Shown: piece by piece, positions 11,362 to 22,569 of the stretch | How positions within the stretch are numbered: the first letter of the stretch is position 1 | Layout: each line of letters begins with the position of its first letter | Position numbers and translations under genes: made by a program | Source of the DNA: Sequoia sempervirens | Lineage: Eukaryota > Streptophyta > Pinopsida > Cupressales > Cupressaceae | Assembly (NCBI GenBank): GCA_007258455.2 | Contig: VDFB02358134.1 | Location: forward strand, 211,594,026-211,658,025 | Direction: 5' to 3' | Length of the DNA: 64,000 bases | Notes under the pieces: generated by a model | Told to the model about the DNA's origin: nothing | Databases searched by the model: none | The model's input: only the letters and a program-made list of their open reading frames with translations

Positions 11362-11792
11362 AAGATCTCTCACAGGAAGGAAGCCCCAAGAAGAAAGTGC
11401 CTCACATGCTTGCAGACCTACAAGGAAGGTGTCCTTCAAGATCTCTCACATAAAGGATACCCAAAAAAGTGCCTTAAAAACCTATAGATCTGTAAGGAAG
11501 TGTCCCCCAAGATCTCTCACATAGGGGAAGATAGGAAAGCACCCTACATACCCATAGACCTATAGGGAAGGTGTCCTTCAAGATCTCTCGCATGAAGGAA
11601 ACCCAAAGAAAGTGCCCTACATACCTACAAAATTGTAGGGGAGCCACCCCCAAGATCTCTCGCATGGAAGAAGCTCAAAAGAAGAATCCTACAGGCCCGC
11701 AAACCTATAGGAAGGTATCTCCCAAGATCTCTCACATGGAGGAAACCCAAGGAAATGGGACTCCGCAAAGTCAGAAAGTGGCTTCATAGGCA
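11362..11792. repeat. Tandem repeat, 71-bp unit, six copies
   Basis: The motif AAGATCTCTC starts at 11362, 11438, 11509, 11580, 11652 and 11723, giving spacings of 76, 71, 71, 72 and 71 bp. Each unit continues with a GGAAACCCAAAGAAAGTGCC-like stretch and an ACCTATAGGAAGG-like stretch. It lies between the polypurine tract and the conserved domain of the element. The related element at 22570-30698 has only one such unit, at about 29205-29280. The open frames here follow the repeat and are not genes. Confidence 0.92.
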
Positions 11793-12504
11793 CACTTGTA
11801 AAGTGACATGTTTACCCACAGATAGAACATGTAAAAGGTGGCTACATAGGCAAGTAAGCAAATAGTCGCACAAACCATCAGCAAGTTGAAAATTTTCAAA
11901 GGGGTTCCTTGGGAACTCGATGTGAAGAAGGGGTCTACTCAAGGGACACACTGTTCGAAAGCATAAAAGAAGATGTTTCTTTCTTGAATTGATTCATCAT
12001 TAAGGAATCCTTTCAAAAGATGTTCACTTCATCAAGGAATTCGAAAGGAAGAATACAACCCCATGTGAGGGGAAAGTCAGAGCTGCTCCCACCTTGAAGG
12101 AGGGTTCTCAAATTCTTTCTTTATGAAACTATGATGAAGGAAACATGTTTCATTAGGGTTTCAAGTTGAGAAAACAATTCTTGAAAAGGAGTTTGCAAAG
12201 ATTCTTGAGAAAAGATTTTTTAACAACGAATGCATTTTCTAAAAATAAAAAATGTTTTAGAAGTGGCATTGTCACACATGAGAGGGAAAACTCAAGAAAA
12301 GAAAAGAGAAAGATAAAGGAAAAGAAAAGGAGAAAATAAAACATGTACAAAGGGCACAGGGGTAGTTTGATATTTTAGGATCAGAATTTATTATAAATAT
12401 ATATATGTATAGTAATAGTATATAAAATGAACTGTCATCAACCCCCTACTATATCAAACCATGTGGATAATGCATTAGAAGACAAAGTAAAAATAAAAAA
12501 TTGA

Positions 12505-12833
12505 GTGAACATGGAAGGGAAGCCTAAATTCCCCCAACACTTCGCATCGTCCCCAATTTATCGAAAATCAAGTCACAAACATGGAAGAATGGTGATACAA
12601 ATAGAAGAAGGATTACGACACAAAAACCACTTATATCCAAGCAACAATAGGGGTGACAAGGGTCATCCAAGCACACATAGCACGATTATGGGGGAACATA
12701 TCACAATACACACACACACATCTAATCTAAAGATAAATAAGGGGTATCCTTCTAACACTGATCGACCAAGAGTTTGTCTACTTCCCACTCTTGATCATTG
12801 TAGAGGGGAGGAGGACAAGCCTACAAGGGTGGA
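12505..12833 (-). other. 3' spacer of the second pol-less gypsy copy
   Basis: Aligns with 27930-28160 of the complete element in reverse. Shared stretches are the complements of GATAAATTGGGGA, CCATGTTTGTGATTGATTTT-like sequence and GGGTGACAAGGGTCATCC-like sequence. Open frames on this strand (103-111 codons) exist in both copies but run antisense to the element. I treat the region as a non-coding spacer. Confidence 0.6.
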
Positions 12834-13385
12834 ATGTTAAGAGGAGTGTCTGACCCTCCCACAACAAGGGCTAAGGAAGAGGGCCCCACAAGGTCCTCTC
12901 CACCGAGCTCTTATGGAGCTAAGGTTAGAAATTTCATGAAGATCATTGAAAAGGATGGAACCTCATCCAAAGAGTTAAACATGCACTTAATAGGAGTGTC
13001 ATTTTTCACCTCAACAAGTAGAGAAGGTTGCACTCGAGATTCATTGCTAGGCTCATCGAGTGACTCGGGAGCGGTGATGAACTTAGGAGAAGCCAAGACT
13101 GGTTCCATCACTAGGACAAAACAAGTCAGTGTGGGGCTACCTTTTAGAGAAGGTGGGATCCTCCTATGTCCTCTATTGCTAGAAGGACCAATCTCTTCCT
13201 TCTGCTTTGTGGGAGGAGGAAAACTTCACACAGACAATGTAAGAAGTGCAAAGGAAGAGGGGGAGGAGAGAGCCGCAGTAGATATGATCGAGGTGTTCAT
13301 CATATCTATGGGTTTCAAGAAAGGCAGAACATCCATAAGGGACATCAATAAAGGAAGCTCCACCAAAGGAGCAATGAACACCTAC
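12834..13385 (-). pseudogene. Unrecognised conserved domain of the pol-less gypsy family (second copy)
   Basis: The minus strand encodes, in pieces, a sequence matching the sense-strand sequence at 27369-27929 of the complete element. MFNSLDEVPSFSMIFMKFLTLAP here matches MFKSVEEVLALLMIFAKLLTMTP there, and the segment ends in WEVDKLLVDQC here against WEANDLLDDQC there, each followed by a stop. I recognise no known domain. Because the two copies keep the same reading direction and similar residues, this was probably a coding region downstream of protease. A 224-aa open frame on the opposite strand (12834-13508) overlaps it and is a shadow except for its last 37 residues. Confidence 0.6.
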
Positions 13386-13397
13386 ACCTTTTTAGGG

Positions 13398-13906
13398 TCA
13401 GGCACATTTGTACTCGCAGATCAACTAGTTGAAGCACCAATGTTAGATAATAATCTAATGAACATTGAATTCCCTAATAATGATGTCCTAACCATAAATA
13501 CACAATAGTGGCAGCTATACTTTGATGGATCTTATACACAACATGGATTAGGCATAGGAATCTTTTTTTTTTCACTGCAAGGATACACAATTCCAAAATC
13601 CTATAGATTAATGTTCCCCTATACCAACAACACAACTAAATATGAAGCATTGATCATTGGAATCAGGATAGTTGTTGAATGTAAAATCACAAAATTGCTA
13701 GTCTATGGTGACTCACAATTGGTCATCAACCAATTCAATGATGATTATCAAACAAAGGATGACAAGTTGCTGCCTTACAAGAGGATGCTGGATGATTTCA
13801 AAAAGTACTTTGTTGAGATCAATTTTGCATAGATTCCCAGAATAGAAAACAAAGCTACAGATGCCATGGCCACCATTGCTTCTCTCTTGTATATACCTGA
13901 ACAATG
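13398..13906 (+). pseudogene. Ty3/gypsy RNase H and RT-RNase H tether
   Basis: Coding starts abruptly with FVLADQLVEAPM and FPNNDVLTI, the tether between RT and RNase H. After one stop it continues WQLYFDGSYTQHGLGIGI with the first catalytic Asp, then NNTTKYEALIIGI (Glu), LLVYGDSQLVINQ (Asp) and RIENKATDAMATIASL (Asp). All four expected acidic positions can be seen. gag, protease and RT should precede it but are replaced by the oppositely oriented element ending at about 13390. Stops near 13508 and 13832 make it a pseudogene. Confidence 0.9.
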
Positions 13907-14109
13907 AAAATGTTATGAATTCATGGTAGAACAAGTGTCCAACCTAGCATATGAAGATCTAGAATCCCAAGTGATATTCCATATTGTTGACCCCAAATTT
14001 CCATCTATGGAGAAATCCATACCTACCTATAAGACAATACCCATCCAATTAACTTATCTTGAAACCAAAAATGATACTTCATTTGACAAGTGGCTTTCCA
14101 CACCCTAAT

Positions 14110-15265
14110 AGCTGATATACTTTATAGATGAGGTTTTGATGGTACTCTTCTTCGGTGTCTAGAATGTAATGAAGCTGAAATCGCTTTACAAGAGGTTCAC
14201 AAAGGTATCTATGGCACACATTCAAGTGGCTTAACCTTAGCTAAGAAATTATTACGATTGGGATGTTATTGGTTGAATATAGAGAAAGAGTCAATTCAAT
14301 ATGTCAAAAGGTGTTCCAAATTTCAAATTCATGGAAACTTGATACATGCACCCGCACAAGAGTTGCATCCTTTCACAGCTACATGGCCCTTTTTCCAGTG
14401 GGGATTGGAACTTGTAGGCAAGATTCATCCCTCTTCCTCTAATGGACATAAGTTTATAATCACAGCCACATAATACATCACTAAGTGGATTGAATTTTTT
14501 CCTCTAATCACCATCATCAGGAAGAAAATTTCCTCATTTATCTTGAATTATCTCATATGTTGGTATGGTGTCCCTCAATCTATCATTACGATTAATGGCC
14601 GACCCTTTAAGAATCAAGATATTCAAGAGCTTTGTGAAAGATTCCATATCCAACATTGGTTTTCTACACCTTACTATCTCTAAGGGAACGACCTAGTAGA
14701 GGCCTCAAACAAGACTATCCTAAAGATTTTGAAGTAAACTGTCAATGAAGCTGGATGTGATTGGCATGTTCAACTAAACCTGACATTGTGGGTTTACAAA
14801 GCTAGTATTTGTACCCCAATAGGAGCAACACCCTATTCTCTTGTTTATGGATTAGAAGCTATTCTACCTATTAAGGTTGAGATACCATCCCTGGGTGTGT
14901 CACTTAAAGGAATGATTTTAGATGGGGATTATAGAGTATCTAGGCTACAAGAATTAGAACTATTGGATAAACGCTGAAAACTTGCAATTGATCACCTAAA
15001 AGATTATCAGCAAAGGATATCTAGGAGATACAATCACAAAATAATACCTAGATCACTTAAGGTGGGTGACTTAGTCTTAAAATAAAATCCCTATAATCAA
15101 CAAGATCGAAGAAGAAGGGAAATTTTGAACCTATCTGGTTGTGTCCCTTTGTTATAGTATTAGTCTTTGGATCAGGAGCATATCAGTTATCCACACCAAA
15201 AGGGGATCTATTTGACAAACCCCTCAACAACTTGCATTTCAAAAGGCTTTATACCTAGCTCATCT
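14110..15265 (+). pseudogene. Ty3/gypsy integrase
   Basis: The block contains an H2C2-like piece (LKKLLRLGCYWLNIEKESIQYVKRCSKFQIHGNL; the last CxxC reads CSKF, so one Cys is lost), the core DDE region (FFQWGLELVGKIHP, with Glu where Asp is usual; WYGVPQSIITINGRPF, with Asn for the second Asp; and ending VEASNKTIL) and the C-terminal part TPYSLVYGLEAILPIKVEIPSL...RRYNHKI...VGDLVL. Gypsy integrases insert the cDNA copy. Several stops (14473, 14690, 14736, 14977, 15083) and the altered catalytic residues show that it is dead. The frame order follows RNase H in the same orientation. Confidence 0.9.
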
Positions 15266-17002
15266 AGTGCATTGGTAAAGGTCCTGGAAAAATACCAAAA
15301 AAATCCAAAAAAGCAAAAATCCAAAAAAAATTAAAAAAAGGATTGAAAAATAGTAAAGAAAAAGAATCGTCCTCTAGTGAAAATCACTTTTGTGGCGCTT
15401 TGGGCAAGTACCTTGGTGAAAATGTGGCAAATAGGCACCTTGTGTAAAATAAGAACTCTCCATCTATCTTGGGCTACATGAATTGCTCTGCAACGTTCAT
15501 CCATCATGCTTCCATGTCTACATCATAGCTTGATCCAGTGTTTGTATTATGGTATCCCCTAGCATTACTCGACCCATTCTAAAAATTAGTTTGTCCTATC
15601 ATATCACACTAGGGGCATGCCTTAAATTGGATTGGATTCTTGTACATTCTCAAGGTTAGAAAATTGAAAATCCAAAAAACATTCAAAGCATATCAAAACC
15701 CAAAAACATTCAAAATAAATAAAAATCCCAAAAACATTCAAAACATGTCAAAATTTAAAAACAAGGCAAAAAAGTCAAAAATTCAAAAACATAGTCTTCA
15801 TTCGAACAACGTTGTCTCTGAGCTTTGAACATAGGAAAGGGTGATATTTGATTATCCCCCAAGACATTTTAGGTCAGTCTTCTAGGTGTTCGCTATGTTA
15901 ATATTTTTGTCTTGTAAATCTTGGTTGTGTCGTCAGTCGAACTACGTGATCTTTGCATGTATAACGTAGGCAAGACTAATTTGTTGATCAACCCTCGAGG
16001 CCCCTAGGATAGATATTTAGGTTAGGTCTTGGTCATCATGGTCTATCACACCCTGCACTAGGGGAAAAATCTTGCACTCACTAGGGGAAAATAAACTTTG
16101 AGCTTGAACCAATAGGCAAACAGTCGTCAGACCAAAGTTACAAACACAAACTTCAAATGGATGATGATCTTTCTGAATCAAGGGTTTATCATGTTAAACA
16201 TGAAAGTTCAACTTGTTCTACTTTGATTTTTTATATCATATCTCTTGAGTCCTCGATGATGTATCAAACTAGAGGATCAAGGAAGGAGTATAATTTTTCT
16301 TTGTCTTCTATCTGTGAGTTTATCATTATTACTATGTAGGTTGTTGCGAGATGTGCACTACAAAGTATCACTAATGACATTTTAAATTTTCATAGGAAAA
16401 ATATTAACTTGTCTGTTTACACAAGCGATGCTTAGGTCATCTTGGTTTAATTATACTTAGATGCTTGTGTTAACTTGCAATTTTAAAACATCATGAAAGT
16501 AGTACTCAGGTCATCTTGGTCTAAAGTATGCCATCGATGCTTGTACTCACTTTGAATATTTTAAAGACACAATGATGATAAAAAGCATGACAAATTGGTT
16601 AATATAAATGACAAATTTTGAAAATGAGATTTGCATTGTTAAGTTAGATTGCATTCATGTTAGCATTGCATGTGTATTTATGGGGTTTTTCATTGCTCAA
16701 ACAATTTCACAATGGTGTCATCTCTATTATTAATGGATTGAGTACAATTGACATTAACCAAAAAACAAACACATCATTCTCATTTAGTTGAACATCATTG
16801 CATCATCACAACACTTATCACATCATTCAACACTTCATTTTCACATCCTTACATTCATTGATTTATCTCTTGAAGGAGCATATATTCGTCAATACCTGAA
16901 ATTCAAAAGTTTGGGGCATCAAAATCTTGCATCATCTAAACATCGACATCAAAACCTTCTTTGAAGTAACATGTAAACACATCACTTCAAAGAGGGGAAA
17001 AA
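15266..17002 (+). other. Gypsy post-integrase region up to the polypurine tract
   Basis: This 1.7-kb stretch has no credible gene. At 15290-15350 and 15655-15795 the plus strand is A-rich with recurring CCAAAAACATTCAAAA-type units, which produce a spurious Lys/Asn-rich frame at 15640-15828. The end, CTTCAAAGAGGGGAAAAA at about 16985-17002, is a good polypurine tract directly before a TGTA LTR start. Confidence 0.7.
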
Positions 17003-18240
17003 TGTATACAACTGAAAATGGTCATCACATTTAATTAATTAAATACAACCTATTTGATTAATACTTCAACTACATATAAATAAGGTCTTTATTTATATTG
17101 TTCACTTTCCTTTTAATTCTCCTAATTCACATTCTTCTAAATTAAATAAACAAAAAATACCCTAAACATGTTTATTTAATTAATTTTCGCTAATCTTGGT
17201 TAAGAATTAGAGCACATTTCTACAAAAAAATTTATGTGCCACCTAATAAAGGTCACATGAAAATAAATAATCCTAATTATTAATTAGAATTATCCTCACA
17301 CACTTCCACCAATAAGAAAAAGCACATGGCTTTATTCCCCCACACTTCCAACAAATTTGGAGCACATGCATCTTTGTTTCACACACTTGGAATCTCATAC
17401 ATTTGGCATGCTTCCAATTGGTCAAGGGATTCTCTTCACAAACATGGCATGTTATCCTTGGTCAAGGGGACAACATCTTGATTCCTTTCATCTCCACCGT
17501 CTATCCTATCTCCTTTGAATCTTAACTGTTGATAGGTGCCACCTCACAAAATGCTTAATAAACTCTATAAGTACACCCCTTAACCTTTGCATTATCATCC
17601 ACCTTTTGAGTAATGTTATAATGCTAGTTTGAAATACAAATTGGAACAGTGTTATAATGTGATTTTCCATCCACACTTTGAGTATTGTTACCATACAGGT
17701 TTTTTGTAGGAGCTTGGAGCTTTCATGGAGTCTTATACTTATCTTTCATATCATGTGTTACTTTGCATTCTCATTTTAGATTAATTAACTGCTTCATAGT
17801 TACATTTTATCATCTCCATTGCATCATAGTTACATTTGAGGTTAGTTTCCTTTTTTGTTGCATTTGAGCATATGCATAATTATGGATAGTTCATTATAGT
17901 TGCATATCATCTCACTCATGTCCACTTGTTCATCTATCATCAACATCATCCATCATTTATCGTTGTATCCATTATCCTTTCCATCATTTTGCTTCATTTA
18001 GGAGCATACCACTAATCATTTCAGCACACATTTGCATACCACTAATCCTTCCACCACACACTTGCACATAGAAATCATCTTAGCTTGCATATTAAGCATC
18101 AAATCTTGTTTTCTAGGTAGTCATTTTAACAACCTTTGTACCCATAGAAATATGAGGGCCAAACAGTTTAACAAATCCCTAGAAGTAGAGAACAATGATA
18201 CATATTTAAAAAGTTTTATTATATTATGAATAGACTAGTT
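17003..18240 (+). repeat. Probable 3' LTR of the gypsy element (end uncertain)
   Basis: It begins TGTATACAACTG immediately after the polypurine tract. TATA-like sequences occur at about 17075 (CATATAAATAAGG) and 17565 (CTATAAGTACACC). No second copy lies in the window, so the 3' end cannot be fixed by comparison. The end given is only a guess at where the character of the sequence changes. Open frames within it are short and unrecognised. Confidence 0.5.
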
Positions 18241-18419
18241 TTACTTGCTTCAAACTTTGAATGTAAATTGTCTCATTAAGGTTTGTGTTGAAATTAGAAT
18301 AACTCACTCTACACATTTGACACACACACAATTTATATTCGAATAACTATGATTTCTTATTGGAGTTTCAATGTTTTTATTAGATTAAAACTATAAGGGA
18401 CAATACTCATTATAGAGCA

Positions 18420-19797
18420 ACCATAGAGGTAGAGAGAGGCGGCTCATGAAAAGTGAATCAATAGAAAACAAGACTCGCCATAAGTGAGCCTAGAAATAAT
18501 AACACACAAACTATGTTTTTGAATGGAGCATAGAACCAATTACAAATCACACCTACAACAAAAAAGGAAGTAACAAAAATAAATTTACTCAAAAAGAATA
18601 GTACTTCTAAGATAGTATAGAACCAATAGAAACCAATAGTTTCCAAAAACCCAACTATCACTACCAAAGGGGTAGGACCAAGAACTCTACACCAACTACT
18701 CTCAACCTCAATAAGAGAGAAGAAGAAACTTTGATCTAAGGGTAGAAAACCCCTAGCAACCATTCTAGATTTTTCAATATAGGAGAAGTTGGGAGAGAAG
18801 AAAAACCCAAGCCAAGCTGAAAAGAACAGTCTCCACCTCAATAGGAGACAACTCACCTCAAAAGGGAAAGCTAGACAAAGATCCAAGGTAGAAAAGCCAA
18901 CAACACCCGCAAGTCTAAGAGAGAATAGATGAAACTCTCCTCAAATAATCCAAACCCTCCAAAACCCAAGAGAGGGTTTGAACACCAACCCAAAGGAGAA
19001 GAACAACACCCCCAAAAAGAGAAACCAAACTTAGGATCTTCAAAGACCAAGATCCAACACAAATTTAAGAGAAGACCATCATGAAGATGAAGATTGACAA
19101 TGCTACTAAAAAAACCCCAATCATAACCCTCGAGAGGGTAGAAAACAAGGAGGTGAAAAAGATAACACCCCACAACTTAACATCACCCAAAACCCCCATG
19201 CTCGAGAAAACAACCAAAAAACACTTAGCATCAATCTAGTAGTGACAAATGTGGTAGAATAATTCCTCTTTCAAGCCCAAAAGACTCATATATTCTAAGG
19301 TAGGCCAAGAGCCCTACAGCCACAACATGCCTCTAATCATAGGGAATACTAGACCCCTACAAAGCAAGTGAACTGAAACACCAATAACCAAACCAATCCT
19401 AGTAAGAAACAAGATAGGGTACCCACAAGAAAACCTCCAACCTAGGCCACTAAAAATTCCTAGGGGCCAAGAGGTCACAAACAGGCTAGAAAACCCAATT
19501 ATTTGCACAAAGTGCTCAAGAACACACCATAATTGTGCAATAGAAAACCCAATGGAAAGCAAAAAAGCACTCAGTAACCCTCCAAAACTAAGAAAAAGAA
19601 CCTAATAATAGGTGGACCAAAATAACCTAAGGCCACCAATGAGCTCCCACACTAACCCCCAAAATAGGGAAGTCAACCAAAGCAACAGACCCACTGCAAA
19701 TAGTAGTGATGAGCACATACATCAAACCAAAATTTGGTTTGACCACCATATGAAGAACAACACTAATATATTTTCCAAAAGAAAACCCCATCAAATC
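18420..19797. other. A-rich uncharacterised region with minus-strand open frames
   Basis: The plus strand is rich in A and C, so the minus strand stays open for long stretches (18886-18458, 19173-18871, 19562-19314) and gives Phe/Leu/Val/Trp-rich peptides. They show no conserved motif, no coherent frame from one to the next and no recognisable family. They may be the body of an unknown repeat, since the 220-bp tandem units that follow have the same composition. I do not assign a gene. Confidence 0.5.
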
Positions 19798-20457
19798 TAG
19801 AGATAGACACCACCACAATGAAAGCTAGGGAGACTAAAGCAAAATAAACCTTCTATTGGGAAAAGTAGACAAAAGCTAGAGAAGCCTCCTTGAACACACA
19901 AGACATAGCCAAAATAGGCCTACAAATGCCAAAATAGTGTATCACCCAAGGGAAAACATTTGTATCTCTAGATTCACCTTTTGCATCTCCATCTTCCCCT
20001 ACAGATTCAAAATCACAGAGCTAGACACCACCACAACCAAAGCTAGGAAGACTAAAGCAAAATAATTCTTTTGCTGGGAAAAGTAGACAAAAGCTAGAGA
20101 AGCCTCCTTGATTGCACAAGACACAACCAAAATAGGCCTAAAAATGCCAAAATAATGTATCACCCAACTCCCAAGGGAAAACATTTGTATCTCCAAATTC
20201 ACCTTTTTCATCTCCATCTTCCCCCAAAGATTCAAAATCATAAAGCAAGACACCACCACAACCAAAGCTGGGGAGACTAAAGTAGAAGCATTCTTTTGTT
20301 GGGAAAAGTAGACAAAAGCTAGAGAAGCTTCCCTGACTACACAAGACACATCCAAAATAGGCTTACAAATGCAAAAATAATGTATCACCCAAGGGAAAAC
20401 ATATGCATCTCTAGATTCACCTTTTGCATCTCCATCTTCCCCCACAGATTCAAAATA
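19798..20457. repeat. Tandem repeat, three units of about 220 bp
   Basis: Three successive copies start near 19798, 20018 and 20240. Each contains GACACCACCACAA, AAAGCTAGGGAGACTAAAG, GGGAAAAGTAGACAAAAGC, CAAAATAGGCCTACAAATGC, TGTATCACCCAAGGGAAAAC and ATCTCCATCTTCCCC. Copies differ at roughly one base in ten. A 163-codon minus-strand frame (20490-19999) reads across the units, changing frame between them, with the repeated peptide EASLAFVYFSQQKN. The repeat explains this frame, so it is not evidence of a protein. Confidence 0.9.
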
Positions 20458-20499
20458 GCCTCCACCACTAGTTTTTTCACTCGCCTCCATTCATTCTAA

Positions 20500-21560
20500 A
20501 ATATATGTAATATATTGGAGTTTCAATGTTTGTTATGAAGTTTTGTTTGTTTTTTGGAATGTTGATTGTTTTAAATATTTTCTCCATTTTTGTTCCATGG
20601 ATAGATTTTCTATGGTTTGATAATTTATAGAAGAAAATGCAATGTTGTTTTCAATGATGCTAATAAGTAAAATAAAACTAATCTTATAAATGAAAACTAT
20701 GTAAAACTACCTCTAATCTAAATCTAAAGTTGAATTCTTCCAAATTAGAGCTAAGTATATTTTCATTTAATTAATTATTTTTCTAAATGGGTGATCCCAT
20801 AATAGTATGTCTTACGTTTTGGTCAAAGTAGAATATTGAAATAATAAATTTTTGCCAAATTTTCACTATGTAACACCTATAGCAACCAAACTGTATAAAA
20901 AATTAAGATGACATGAACTAGTGATTTTTGAGATTTTGTCTATAGATTATAAATATATATTGTTTAATTTTAAAAAGTATTTTGTTAGTTTTCTTCCTTA
21001 ATTTTAGTAATTTAGTTTTTATAGTTAATAGTATTTTTAAAAAGTGATGTTACTTCGGTAAAACATAACTTTATTTGTACAAATAATAAAATTACAAATT
21101 TTTAAATATAAATTTGTTACACCAATATCTAATGCACATATATTGTTCCATAATTTTTTTAATAAAATTTTGAAGTGAAATTAACTATAATACAACATAG
21201 GTTACTTATGTAACATATAACTTTTCTTATATTTATCTGAATTAAATTAATTTTTTTGGTTGAAATAAAAACATCAATACCTATTGCATATATATTTTTT
21301 CAAATTTTTTAATCTATTTTACTATTTTTCCATGTGTGCAAAATAGAGACCTTCACAATTGCTAGAAAATGTATCTATAATAGAAAATAGAAAATAAATA
21401 TAATTATCAAATTAAATATATTTAATATATACTCATTGGAAAACTTACTTTGAGTGCTACGAACTTGTCAAATATCTTGTCTAGTTGATTCCATTTGAAG
21501 GTTCAACATGAGGTTTGAATGTGAAGATTTTGAGAAAAATCTCAAACATGAAAAAGAAGA
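20500..21560. other. AT-rich DNA without recognisable features
   Basis: About 1 kb of A/T-rich sequence with runs of T and no open frame of note. I see no LTR ends, terminal repeats or coding similarity. Confidence 0.6.
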
Positions 21561-21613
21561 GGCAATTAAAGGACCTTGGTTCAGAGGTATACCATTTCTA
21601 CCAAAAAAAAATT

Positions 21614-21782
21614 AAAAACCTTCGAGAACAAAGGTATTTTCCAAAAATGGAAAAAAGGACCTTTAAAAGAAGTCCCTTTCTATTCCTTTTTTAAATGTTT
21701 CCTTAAAAAGAATAGAAAGGGACTTAAATTGTTTGAAGGTCCCTTTTTTCTATTTTTTGAGACTACCTTTGTTTTTAGACTT
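21614..21782. repeat. Foldback: imperfect inverted repeat with arms of about 78 bp
   Basis: The left arm (about 21614-21692: ACCTTCGAGAACAAAGGTA ... AGTCCCTTTCTATTCC) is complementary, with mismatches and small gaps, to the right arm (about 21704-21782: GAATAGAAAGGGACT ... ACTACCTTTGTTTTT). The loop is roughly 11 nt. The right arm is also the start of the first unit of the tandem array that follows, so the foldback may arise from an inverted partial unit. Confidence 0.75.
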
Positions 21783-22569
21783 TCTTACATTTTACATATT
21801 TAAACAAAGGTATTTTTTGATTCACCTTCAAACAAAGGTGTTTTCAAAATTTTTCCCTTTTGAGTTGAACAAACTAGTGTCACAAGTTTGTGACACACTA
21901 TTGTGGGTTTACCCAAATAGTTCAAGTGAAAATTAATATAAATAGAATTTGCACACACGGATAACATGAAATTGAGATGTGAAGAAGATTGTTATTGATG
22001 ATTTTTGTCCTTAGGGTCCCAAAAAAATAATCCCTAGTGCCCTTTTCCTATAATAGGTTCTTCTTTCAAGGTCAAAGGTGGTGAACATATTCAAAATAAA
22101 ATAACCAAAGAAGACAATGAAGGTGGATGTTATAACTATTTTAATAAAAAAAATTAGATTTTTTAGTAAAAGGAATAGAAAGGGACTTTTGTTTGAAGGT
22201 CTGGGCTTTTTCTATTTTTGGAAACTACCTTTGTCGAAGGATTTTTTAAGTTTCACACATTCAAATGAAGGCATTTTTTTGACTCACCTTCGAACAAAGG
22301 TGTTTTCAACTTTTTTCCTTTCCATGCTGAAAAAAATAGTGTCATAAGTTTGAAATTCACTATTGTTAGTTTACCCAAATAATTGAAGTAAAATCAATAT
22401 AAATAAAATTTTCACACATGGATAACATGAAATCAAGATGTGAAGAAAATTGATATTGATGATTTTTTTCATCATCAAAGGTGGTGAACATATTCAAAAT
22501 AAGATAACCAAAGAAGACAATGAAGGTGGATGTTATAAATATTGTAATAATAAACTCTAGATTTGTTGG
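21704..22569. repeat. Tandem array, units 1 and 2 (about 460 and 405 bp)
   Basis: Unit 1 (21704-22162) and unit 2 (22163-22569) share GAATAGAAAGGGACTT, GGAAACTACCTTTGT, TTCGAACAAAGGTGTTTTC, GATAACATGAAAT, AGATGTGAAGAA and AACCAAAGAAGACAATGAAG. Unit 2 lacks an internal stretch of about 55 bp. A third unit lies at 30699-31155, on the other side of the gypsy element inserted exactly at the unit 2/unit 3 boundary. Small frames inside are not genes. Confidence 0.9.

Larger units (their letters stand above)
9864..13395 (-). mobile_element. Pol-less gypsy-like element, second copy (3' half, minus strand)
   Basis: This is the same family as the complete element at 22570-30698, in opposite orientation. 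The LTR (9864-11135), the repeat-bearing 3' spacer and a conserved coding domain (12834-13385) all align with that element. gag, protease and the 5' LTR are missing. Family similarity stops at about 13390, where plus-strand gypsy RNase H coding begins. The element is therefore truncated at a junction between two oppositely oriented retroelements. Confidence 0.85.

Noticed and set aside
11362..11792. Possible CRISPR-like array
   Set aside because: Units repeat along their whole length with no unique spacers, and the window is plant nuclear DNA. The same applies to the 39-bp array at 28785-29180.
12834..13508. 224-codon plus-strand gene
   Set aside because: Most of it is antisense to the conserved retroelement domain. 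Only the last 37 codons are meaningful, as the gypsy RT-RNase H tether.
18458..19562. Hydrophobic minus-strand frames that could be membrane proteins
   Set aside because: Hydrophobicity comes from the A-rich plus strand. Frames do not link up and show no family similarity.
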